From: Rhodanobacter sp.
Lineage (GTDB): Bacteria; Pseudomonadota; Gammaproteobacteria; Xanthomonadales; Rhodanobacteraceae
DNA: 64,000 nucleotides
Reading direction: 5' to 3'
Assembly: GCA_024711345.1 (NCBI GenBank)
Contig: JANJTA010000035.1
Location: forward strand, 264,170-328,169
Of the stretch, positions 43,947 through 51,265 are shown in pieces. The notes beneath the pieces are model-generated. The model saw only the letters and a list, made by a program, of their open reading frames with translations, did not search any database and was not told where the DNA came from. Every line of letters starts with the position of its first letter. The stretch's first letter is position 1. The position numbers and the translations under genes are program-made.

Positions 43947-44744
43947 ATGACGATGACGATCTGCGGAACCTGCGGCACCCAGTACCCGGATACGCCCAGC
44001 CACTGCCCGGTATGCGAGGACGAGCGCCAGTACGTCGGCGCGAATGGCCAGACCTGGACGACCCACGAGGCGCTGAAAGCCGCACACACCCTGCGCCTGG
44101 ACGACGAGGCCGGCGTGCTCGGCATCGGCCTGGCGCCGGCTTTCGCGATCAACCAGCGCGCGCTGTACCTGCCCACCGACGCGGGCAACATCCTGTGGGA
44201 AGCCTTGAGCCTGGTCACCGACGAGGCGGTCGCCGCGCTGCGGGCGCGCGCCGGCGTGGACCTGATCGCGATCTCGCACCCGCATTTCTATGCGTCGATG
44301 CTGGAGTGGAGCGAAGCGCTCGGCAACGTGCCGGTCCTGCTGCACGAGGCGGACCGCGACTGGGTGCGTCGGGCGTCGCCGAACGTGCAGTTCTGGCGCG
44401 GCGAGGCATACCGCCTGTCCGACGCGGTGACCCTCATCAACACTGGCGGCCATTTCCCCGGCAGCACGGTGCTGCACTGGAAGGACGGCCCGCGGCCCGG
44501 CGGCGCGCTGTTCTCCGGCGACGCGCCGCACGTAGCCAGCGACCGCCGCCACGTCTCGTTCATGCACAGCTACCCCAACTTCATGCCGATGCCGCCGGCC
44601 GACGTGCGTCGCATGCAGGCGCGCCTCGCGGGCTACGCGTTCGAGGACGTGTACGGCTACACCTGGGGCCGCAACATCATCGGTGGCGGCCGTGCCGCCG
44701 TCGACGCCTCGTTCGAACGCTACCTCGCCGCCTTGGCCGCCTGA
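43947..44744 (+). CDS. MBL-fold metallo-hydrolase with N-terminal zinc ribbon
   Basis: 265 residues. CGTCGTQYPDTPSHCPVCEDE forms a CxxC...CxxC zinc ribbon. The hydrolase part has ISHPHFYASM in place of the usual HxHxDH, INTGGHFPGSTVLHW and LFSGDAPHV. The altered HxHxDH motif means that metal binding, and so activity, may differ from standard members. It is the first gene after the MocR regulator and is followed by the cupin gene 38 bp later. Confidence 0.85.
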   Translation: MTMTICGTCGTQYPDTPSHCPVCEDERQYVGANGQTWTTHEALKAAHTLRLDDEAGVLGIGLAPAFAINQRALYLPTDAGNILWEALSLVTDEAVAALRARAGVDLIAISHPHFYASMLEWSEALGNVPVLLHEADRDWVRRASPNVQFWRGEAYRLSDAVTLINTGGHFPGSTVLHWKDGPRPGGALFSGDAPHVASDRRHVSFMHSYPNFMPMPPADVRRMQARLAGYAFEDVYGYTWGRNIIGGGRAAVDASFERYLAALAA

Positions 44745-44782
44745 ACGCGCGTCCCGTCCGTCCACTGAAGGAGTCCGCCCGC

Positions 44783-45247
44783 ATGACCACCACTCGCCTG
44801 CACGACTACCTGCCCGCCCGCTTCAACACCGCGGCCGAACGGCAATGGATCCCCTCCGCGACGCCGGGCAAGTCGTCCAGTCCGTTGCGTTTCTTCGCCG
44901 ACGACCGCGGCTTCGTGGAGCTGCTGCGCATGGAGCCCGGCGTGGTGATGCCGCTGCATCGCCACACCGGCGAGATCCACGCATACAACCTCAGCGGCAC
45001 GCGCAAGCTGTGCACCGGCGAACTGATCGGTCCGGGCGACTACGTCTACGAGCCGCCGGGCAGCACCGACTGGTGGAAGATCGTCGGCGACGAGCCGATG
45101 CTGGCGCTGGTGATCGTGATGGGCACGGTCGAGTTCCTCGGTCCCGGCGGCGTGGTGACCGGCCGTGCCTCGGCCGGCACCCAGCGGGCGGACTATGAGC
45201 GCTACTGCCGCGAGCACGGGCTGGCGATCCAGGACCTGGTGGACTGA
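44783..45247 (+). CDS. cupin of the 2,4'-dihydroxyacetophenone dioxygenase family
   Basis: 154 residues from the ATG at 44783, with AAGGAG in front. Cupin motif 1 is VMPLHRHTGEIHAYNLSG (His, His, Glu metal ligands) and motif 2 is GDYVYEPPGSTDWW. Members cleave C-C bonds beside a keto group using iron and oxygen. The real substrate here is unknown; operon with the MBL-fold hydrolase and MocR suggests a small catabolic unit. Confidence 0.82.
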   Translation: MTTTRLHDYLPARFNTAAERQWIPSATPGKSSSPLRFFADDRGFVELLRMEPGVVMPLHRHTGEIHAYNLSGTRKLCTGELIGPGDYVYEPPGSTDWWKIVGDEPMLALVIVMGTVEFLGPGGVVTGRASAGTQRADYERYCREHGLAIQDLVD

Positions 45248-45267
45248 TTGCGGCGACGTCGGGCGGC

Positions 45268-45639
45268 TCAGGCCGAGGCGCGCCGGCGCCTGGTGGCCGC
45301 GGCTGGCCGCTTGCCCGGGGCGCACCTGGCCGCGGCGGTCGCGCACGTGCCAGCGGACTGGCTGCAGCAGTGATCGGTCAGGTAGCCGACCAGTTCGTCC
45401 ATCGTCTCGATCACCGGCGCGTAGTAGATGAAGCGCCCACTCTGCCGGCTGCTCACCAGGCCCGCGTGCGACAGCTCCTTCAGGTGGAAGGACAGCGTGG
45501 CGTTGGCCAGACCCAGCTTCTCCGCGATTGCGCTGGGCGCCAGGCCTTCCGGCGCATGTTCGATCAGCAGCCGATAGACCGCCAGCCGCGACTCCTGGGC
45601 GAGCGCGGCAAGTATCGTGATGGCTTGCCTGTTCTGCAT
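45268..45639 (-). CDS. arsR: ArsR-family arsenic-responsive repressor
   Basis: 123 residues from MQNRQAITILAALAQESRLA (AGGAG in front). Winged helix AIAEKLGLANATLSFHLKELSHAGLVSSRQSGRFIYY. The canonical ELCVCDL-type Cys pair in the recognition helix is absent; instead DHCCSQSAGTC and later Cys lie at the C-terminus, so arsenite sensing probably uses C-terminal thiols. Last gene of the arsC-ACR3-arsR operon. Confidence 0.88.
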   Translation of the reverse strand: MQNRQAITILAALAQESRLAVYRLLIEHAPEGLAPSAIAEKLGLANATLSFHLKELSHAGLVSSRQSGRFIYYAPVIETMDELVGYLTDHCCSQSAGTCATAAARCAPGKRPAAATRRRRASA

Positions 45640-45643
45640 GGCG

Positions 45644-46729
45644 TTACTCCTGGGCGGCTTCATACCAGCGTTTGCTGCGGTTGACGATGCGCACCACCGA
45701 CAGCATCACCGGCACCTCGATCAGCACGCCCACCACGGTCGCCAGCGCCGCGCCGGAATGCACGCCGAACAGGCCCACCGCGGTGGCCACGGCCAGCTCG
45801 AAGAAATTGCTCGCGCCGATCAGCGCCGAGGGACCGGCCACGCAGTGCGGCACGCGGAAACGGCGGTTGAGCCAGTACGCCAGGCCGGCGTTGAAATACA
45901 CCTGGATCAGGATCGGCACCGCCAGCAACGCGATGATCGCCGGCTGCGCGACGATCTGCCGACCCTGGAAACCGAACAGCAGCACCAGGGTGGCCAGCAG
46001 CGCGCACAGCGACGCCGGCCCCAGCCGCTGCAGCAGCTGCTGCAAGCGCACTTCGCCGCCCTGCGCCAGCAGCCGGCGCCGCAGCAGCACGCTGAGCGCC
46101 ACCGGCACCACGATGTACAGCAGCACCGACAGCAGCAAGGTGTTCCACGGCACCGTGATCGAGGAGATGCCCAGCAGCAGCGCCACGATCGGCGCAAACG
46201 CGACCACCATGATGGCGTCGTTCAGCGCGACCTGGCTCAGCGTGAAGGCCGGCTCGCCGCGGCACAGGTTGCTCCACACGAACACCATCGCCGTGCACGG
46301 CGCGGCGGCCAGCAGGATCAGGCCGGCGACGTAGGAGTCGAGCTGCGCGGCCGGCAGCTGGCCGGCGAACAGGTGGCGGATGAAGATCCAGCCCAGCAGC
46401 GCCATCGAGAACGGCTTCACCGCCCAGTTGACGAACAGCGTGACGCCGATGCCCTTCCACTGGCGGCGCACGCCGCCCAGCGCGCCGAAGTCGATCTTCA
46501 GCAGCATCGGGATGATCATCAGCCAGATCAGCACGGCCACCGGCAGATTCACCTGGGCCACCTGCATGCCGCCCAGCGCCGCGAAACCGCCGGGCAGCAG
46601 GTGGCCCAGCAGCGTGCCGGCGACGATGCACAACAGTACCCAGAGGCTGAGCCAGCGCTCGAAGAAGCCGATGCGGGCGCCGTCCGCGGGGAGCGGACGG
46701 GCGAGCCATTCCGCCGATGCCTGGTTCAT
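45644..46729 (-). CDS. ACR3-type arsenite efflux permease
   Basis: 361 residues from the ATG at 46729, which overlaps the arsC stop as ATGA. Ten hydrophobic segments. The conserved LAAAPCTAMVFVWSNLCRGEPAFTLSQVALND carries the ACR3 functional Cys, and PSALIGASNFFELAVA is present. Exports As(III) made by ArsC. The gap to arsR is 4 bp. Confidence 0.95.
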   Translation of the reverse strand: MNQASAEWLARPLPADGARIGFFERWLSLWVLLCIVAGTLLGHLLPGGFAALGGMQVAQVNLPVAVLIWLMIIPMLLKIDFGALGGVRRQWKGIGVTLFVNWAVKPFSMALLGWIFIRHLFAGQLPAAQLDSYVAGLILLAAAPCTAMVFVWSNLCRGEPAFTLSQVALNDAIMVVAFAPIVALLLGISSITVPWNTLLLSVLLYIVVPVALSVLLRRRLLAQGGEVRLQQLLQRLGPASLCALLATLVLLFGFQGRQIVAQPAIIALLAVPILIQVYFNAGLAYWLNRRFRVPHCVAGPSALIGASNFFELAVATAVGLFGVHSGAALATVVGVLIEVPVMLSVVRIVNRSKRWYEAAQE

Positions 46730-47232
46730 GCGCCGGCCTCCTCGCCGGTGAGGCTGCCGATGCGATCGAGCGCCTGCTTCAGCTCGTCGCGCCCCATCGC
46801 TTCCACCGGCAGCTTCAGCAGCGCCGCGATCCGGTACAGGATCAGCGTGTGGGCACGCCGGAACGCCGCGACCGCGGCATCCGCCCCCTGGGCGGCGGCC
46901 GGATCCGGCAGGCCCCAGTGACTTTTCACGAAATTGCCGAACAGCACCGGGCAGGTCTCGTTCGCGGCGTTGTCGCAAACCGTGATGACGATATCCAGCG
47001 GCGGCGCGCCGGCTTCGGTGAAGCGGTCCCACGACTTGCTGGCAAGTCCCTCGGTGGCGATGCCCACGGCCTTGAGCTCCTCGATCGCGTAGGGGTTGAC
47101 GCGCCCGGTGGGTCGACTGCCGGCGCTGAACGCCTCGAAGCGCCCCTTGCCCAGATGGTTGAGGGTGGCCTCGGACAGGATGCTGCGGGCCGAGTTGCCG
47201 GTGCAGATGAACAGGACGCGACACGGATGCAT
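46726..47232 (-). CDS. arsC: arsenate reductase, low-molecular-weight phosphatase type
   Basis: 168 residues from MHPCRVLFICTGNSARSILSEA; a GTG at 47259 is an alternative. The P-loop is CTGNSARS with the nucleophilic Cys. The later DIVITVCDNAANETCPV gives the additional Cys pair for thioredoxin-linked turnover. The general acid region DPAAAQG follows. Reduces As(V) to As(III) for the ACR3 pump encoded next. Confidence 0.93.
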   Translation of the reverse strand: MHPCRVLFICTGNSARSILSEATLNHLGKGRFEAFSAGSRPTGRVNPYAIEELKAVGIATEGLASKSWDRFTEAGAPPLDIVITVCDNAANETCPVLFGNFVKSHWGLPDPAAAQGADAAVAAFRRAHTLILYRIAALLKLPVEAMGRDELKQALDRIGSLTGEEAGA

Positions 47233-47261
47233 GGAGAGTGATCCCGGGTTGACTTCCACAT

Positions 47262-47282
47262 TTCCATAATGATGGAATTATA
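47262..47282. promoter_or_regulatory. ArsR operator-like palindrome and -10 box between arsC and arsH
   Basis: TTCCAT-AATG-ATGGAA (47262-47277) is a perfect 6-4-6 palindrome. It directly abuts a leftward -10 box TATAAT (47282-47277), and a rightward TATAAA overlaps it. This is positioned to repress both arsC and arsH promoters. Confidence 0.7.
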
Positions 47283-47307
47283 AAACCAAAGCAACGGAAA
47301 CCTGCCC

Positions 47308-48108
47308 GTGCCGATCCAGGATCTGCCCCACATCGCCGCCGACGTGCTGGATACCCCCAGCCTGGCCAAGCTGGCCTTGCCGGCGGACGCCCATCACCAC
47401 CCGCCGCGCATCCTGATCCTGTACGGCTCGCTGCGCCCGCAGTCGTTCACTCGCAAGCTGGCGCTGGAAGCCGAGCGCATCCTGCGCCACTTCGGCGCCG
47501 AGACGCGGGTGTTCGACCCGCACGAACTGCCCATCCTGGACAGCGTGCCGGCCAGCCATCCCAAGGTGCAGGAATTGCGCGCGCTGTCGCTGTGGTCCGA
47601 GGGTCAGGTATGGGTCAGCCCCGAACGGCACGGCACGATCACCGGCGTGTTCAAGAACCAGATCGACTGGCTGCCGCTGGAAGACGGCAGCGTGCGGCCC
47701 ACGCAGGGACGCACGCTTGCCGTGATGCAGGTCTGCGGCGGCTCGCAGTCGTTCAACGTGGTGAACGCGTTGCGCGTGCTGGGCCGCTGGATGCGCATGC
47801 TGACCATCCCGAACCAGTCTTCGGTGGCCAAGGCCTGGCAGGAATTCGACGACAACGGCCGGATGAAGCCGTCGCCGTTCTACGACCGCGTGGTGGACGT
47901 GATGGAAGAGCTGTTCAAGTTCACCCTGCTGGTGCGCGGGCGCCGCGGCTACCTGGTCGATCGCTACAGCGAGCGCAAGGGCGCCGCCGCGGCGCGTGCC
48001 ATCACGGTGGCGGCCGGCGTGACCGAGGGCGTGCCGGCGACGGCCGCGGCAAGGGATCCCGCGAGCACCGCCGCCAAACCCGGCTGCTGCGCCGGCGCGG
48101 CGTGTTGA
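47308..48108 (+). CDS. arsH: ArsH NADPH-dependent FMN reductase
   Basis: 266 residues with a GTG start (GGAA upstream). The FMN loop is [47 protein letters not shown] and [25 protein letters not shown] are the conserved ArsH pieces. Oxidises organoarsenicals and uses NADPH. The C-terminal extension ends [10 protein letters not shown], a Cys tail that may bind metalloid. Divergent from arsC. Confidence 0.93.
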   Translation: MPIQDLPHIAADVLDTPSLAKLALPADAHHHPPRILILYGSLRPQSFTRKLALEAERILRHFGAETRVFDPHELPILDSVPASHPKVQELRALSLWSEGQVWVSPERHGTITGVFKNQIDWLPLEDGSVRPTQGRTLAVMQVCGGSQSFNVVNALRVLGRWMRMLTIPNQSSVAKAWQEFDDNGRMKPSPFYDRVVDVMEELFKFTLLVRGRRGYLVDRYSERKGAAAARAITVAAGVTEGVPATAAARDPASTAAKPGCCAGAAC

Positions 48109-48131
48109 GGCGCGGCCGTCGCCGCACCCGC

Positions 48132-48686
48132 TTACGATCCGTCCGCCGCCACCGGCGCCTCGAACGCCTTGCTGTAGTAGCCGGACGGATCGAAGCAGCA
48201 GACCCGGCGCTTGCCTGAAGCCAGCATGCTGCAGGCATCGGCGATCCGCTTGGCGCGCGTGGTCGCCTGTCTGGCGGACGTGATCCAGTGGATCCAGTCC
48301 ACGCGGGCCAGGGTCGTGGTGCTCTCCCAGGCCGCGCGAGCCGCGGGGGCGCCGTCCAGCGCCCGGCGCCAATCCGGCGGAAGCTGCGGCTCCGGTTCCC
48401 TGGCCACCGGTGCCAGTTCGAGTGCGACCACGTCGCCGACCGCGGCGCCGGCAGCTTCACGCAGCGCCTGGTCCACCTTGAGCCAATGACTCAACCGGCC
48501 ATCCGGCTCGAGCGTGGCCCGGAACGGCTGGCCGCCCAGCGTGCCCTCCACCGTCGTCCTGCCCCGCCGCGGCAGCCTGGCGCTGACTTCCGCGGGCAGC
48601 ACCACGAACGCCCATGACGCCTCGCGGGGCTCCGCCGGGCGCAGCAGCTTCGCTTCGAATCGGGAGGTGACGTTCTTCTTGACCAT
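48132..48686 (-). CDS. YdeI/DUF1905-type protein
   Basis: 184 residues. The N-terminal DUF1905 barrel has FEAKLLRPAEPREASWAFVVLP...GTLGGQPFRATLEPDGRLSHWL. The C-terminal YdeI-like helical part has LPPDWRRALDGAPAARAAWESTTTLARVDWIHWITSARQATTRAKRI. The family is poorly understood and turns up near envelope-stress genes. No signal peptide. Confidence 0.85.
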   Translation of the reverse strand: MVKKNVTSRFEAKLLRPAEPREASWAFVVLPAEVSARLPRRGRTTVEGTLGGQPFRATLEPDGRLSHWLKVDQALREAAGAAVGDVVALELAPVAREPEPQLPPDWRRALDGAPAARAAWESTTTLARVDWIHWITSARQATTRAKRIADACSMLASGKRRVCCFDPSGYYSKAFEAPVAADGS

Positions 48687-48721
48687 TGCGGATCATCCAC
48701 GGCCAGCCGAAGGGTACAGGG

Positions 48722-50584
48722 TCAACCGGGCAGCTGGACCGGCGCGTCCTCCGCCGCGACGAAGCCGCCCGTCTGCCGCCGCCACAGCCGCGCGTACAAA
48801 CCCTCGTGCGCGATCAACTGCGCGTGCGTGCCGGTCTCGACGATGCGCCCCTTGTCCAGCACCACCAGCCGGTCCATCCGCGCGATGGTCGACAGGCGAT
48901 GGGCGATGGCGATCACCGTCTTGCCCTGCATCAGGATGTCCAGGCTGTCCTGGATCGCCGCCTCCGCCTCGGAGTCGAGCGCCGAAGTCGCTTCGTCCAG
49001 CACCAGGATCGGCGCATCCTTCAGCAGCACGCGGGCGATCGCGATGCGCTGGCGCTGGCCGCCGCTGAGCTTCACGCCGCGCTCGCCGACCAGCGCGTCG
49101 TAGCCGCGACGGCCCTCGCCGTCGCTGAGGTTCGGGATGAACTCGTCGGCGCGCGCCTTGCGCACGGCCTCGACCACCTGCGCCTCGCTGGCGTCGGGAC
49201 GGCCGTAGAGGATGTTGTCGCGGATCGAGCGATGCAGCAGCGAGGTGTCCTGGGTCACCACGCCGATCTGCGAACGCAGGCTTTCCTGGGTGACGCGGGC
49301 GATGTCCTGGCCGTCGATCAGGATGCGCCCGGCCTCCAGGTCGTACAGCCGCAGCAGCACGTTGACCAGGGTGGACTTGCCGGCGCCGGATGGCCCGACC
49401 AGGCCGATCTTTTCGCCCGCGCGCACGGTGAGGTCGAGCCCGGCGATCACCCCGCCCTGCTTGCCGTAGTGGAAGTGGATGTGCTCGAAATGCACGCCGC
49501 CGTTGGTGACCTCCAGCGGCATCGCGCCCTCGCGGTCCTGCACCGCGCGCGGCCGCGAGATCGTGGTGATGCCGTCCTGCACCGTGCCGACGTTCTCGAA
49601 GATGCCGTTGACCACCCACATGATCCAGCCGGACATGTTGTTGATGCGGATCACCAGCCCGGTCGACAGCGCGATCGCGCCCACCGTCACCCGGCCCTCA
49701 CTCCACAGCCACAGCGCCAGCGCCGAAGTGCCCACGATCAGGAAGCCGTTGAGCGTGGTGATGCTGGCGTCCAGCGCGGTGGTGACGCGAGTCATCCGGC
49801 GCAGCTTGTCGGTCTGCTCGGCCATCGCGTCGGCGACGTAGGCTTCCTCGCGCCGCGTATGCGCGAACAGCTTCAGCGTCAGCACGTTGCTGTAGCCGTC
49901 GACGATGCGCCCCATCAGCTTCGAGCGCGCTTCCGAGGCCAGCCACGAGCGCTGCTTGATGCGCGGGATGAAGAACGCCAGCAGCCCGACATAGGCGAAC
50001 ACCCAGGCGACCAGCGGCGCCGCCAGCCACGCGTCCGCCTGCGCGAACAGCACGACCGCGCTGCCGGTGTAGATGGTGACGTACCAGATCGCGTCGACGA
50101 TCTGCACCGCCGATTCGCGCAGCGCGCCGCCGGTCTGCATGATGCGGTTGGCGATGCGCCCGGCGTAGTCGTTCTGGAAGAAGCCCAGGCTCTGGCGGAT
50201 CACGTAGCGATGGTTCTGCCAGCGGATGCGGTTGGTCAGGCTGGGCACGATCGCCTGGTTCACCAGCAGGTCGTGCGTGCCGATCGCCAGCGGCCGCACG
50301 ATCAGCGCCACGAAGCCCATCCACAGCAGCTCGTTGCCGTGCTGCCGGAAGAAACCTGCCGCCGGCACGCCCTTGGTCATGTCCACGATGCGGCCGATGA
50401 AGCCGAACAGCGACACCTCGACGATCGCCACCACGAAACCCACCGCGATCGCCGCGGCGAACACCGGCCACACCTGGCGCAGGTAGAACGCGTAGAAGCG
50501 CCACACCGACGTCGGCGGCATGCCGTCGGCCGGTTCCTTGAACGCGTCGATGAGGGATTCGAACCAGCGGAAGATCATGGGCAT
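48722..50584 (-). CDS. ABC exporter, fused permease and ATPase (MsbA-like)
   Basis: 620 residues. Six membrane helices span about residues 40-320. The ATPase domain has GPSGAGKST (Walker A), LSGGQRQRIAIARVLLKDAP (signature), ILVLDEATSALD (Walker B) and IAHRLST (switch His). Works as a homodimer or heterodimer exporting lipids or drugs; the substrate is unknown. Part of this ATPase is duplicated as a dead fragment at 41021-41101. Confidence 0.93.
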   Translation of the reverse strand: MPMIFRWFESLIDAFKEPADGMPPTSVWRFYAFYLRQVWPVFAAAIAVGFVVAIVEVSLFGFIGRIVDMTKGVPAAGFFRQHGNELLWMGFVALIVRPLAIGTHDLLVNQAIVPSLTNRIRWQNHRYVIRQSLGFFQNDYAGRIANRIMQTGGALRESAVQIVDAIWYVTIYTGSAVVLFAQADAWLAAPLVAWVFAYVGLLAFFIPRIKQRSWLASEARSKLMGRIVDGYSNVLTLKLFAHTRREEAYVADAMAEQTDKLRRMTRVTTALDASITTLNGFLIVGTSALALWLWSEGRVTVGAIALSTGLVIRINNMSGWIMWVVNGIFENVGTVQDGITTISRPRAVQDREGAMPLEVTNGGVHFEHIHFHYGKQGGVIAGLDLTVRAGEKIGLVGPSGAGKSTLVNVLLRLYDLEAGRILIDGQDIARVTQESLRSQIGVVTQDTSLLHRSIRDNILYGRPDASEAQVVEAVRKARADEFIPNLSDGEGRRGYDALVGERGVKLSGGQRQRIAIARVLLKDAPILVLDEATSALDSEAEAAIQDSLDILMQGKTVIAIAHRLSTIARMDRLVVLDKGRIVETGTHAQLIAHEGLYARLWRRQTGGFVAAEDAPVQLPG

Positions 50585-50672
50585 TCCATGCTTGCGGGAA
50601 CGTCATTGTGCTTGAAGCGCCGGTGGCGCGGTGTGACGATGAAGCCTTTGTCCCACCCGCGGGATCAGCAGC

Positions 50673-51161
50673 ATGACCACCGAAACGCTCGAAGGCGCCT
50701 GTACCTGCGGCGCCATCCGTTACCGGCTCAGCAGCGCACCGATGATCGTGCACTGCTGCCACTGCAGCTGGTGCCAGCGCGAGACCGGCAGCGCGTTCGT
50801 CATCAACGCGATGATCGAGACCGACCGGCTGCAGCTGCTGCAAGGCGAGCCGGTCATGGTGGACACGCCGTCGGCAAGCGGCAAGGGCCAGCAGATCGCG
50901 CGCTGCGCGCAATGCCACGTGGCGCTGTGGAGCCATTATCCCGGCGGCGGCAAGGCGGTGGCCTTCGTGCGCGTGGGTACGCTGGCCGAACCGTGGCGGC
51001 TGCCGCCGGACGTCCATATCTACACGTCGACCAAACAGCCGTGGGTGGTGCTGCCGCCGGATGTGCCGGCGGTGGCGGAGTTCTACGACATCGAGCAGGT
51101 GTGGCCGGCGGCCAGCCTGCAACGGCGCGCCGCGTTGCGGGCAGCGAGACCCCCGGCATGA
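50673..51161 (+). CDS. GFA-domain (glutathione-dependent formaldehyde-activating-like) protein
   Basis: 162 residues. Zinc ligands are CTCGAIRY, HCCHCSWCQRETGSAF and RCAQCHVALWSHYP, in the usual GFA order. Relatives bind zinc and sometimes act in formaldehyde or S-hydroxymethylglutathione metabolism, but most are uncharacterised. Stands alone between the ABC exporter and the large channel gene. Confidence 0.88.
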   Translation: MTTETLEGACTCGAIRYRLSSAPMIVHCCHCSWCQRETGSAFVINAMIETDRLQLLQGEPVMVDTPSASGKGQQIARCAQCHVALWSHYPGGGKAVAFVRVGTLAEPWRLPPDVHIYTSTKQPWVVLPPDVPAVAEFYDIEQVWPAASLQRRAALRAARPPA

Positions 51162-51265
51162 GCCGCCTGCGCCTGCTTCGCCAAATCTGAACGCCAGCCG
51201 CGAAGATCGCCACTCGACCGCCCGACGCGATTGACCGTCTGCGGCGGCGCTCCGATCATGCGCGG

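Noticed and set aside
48686-51190. 834-codon plus-strand ORF opposite the ABC exporter
   Set aside because: Shadow frame of a complete ABC transporter with all motifs on the other strand.
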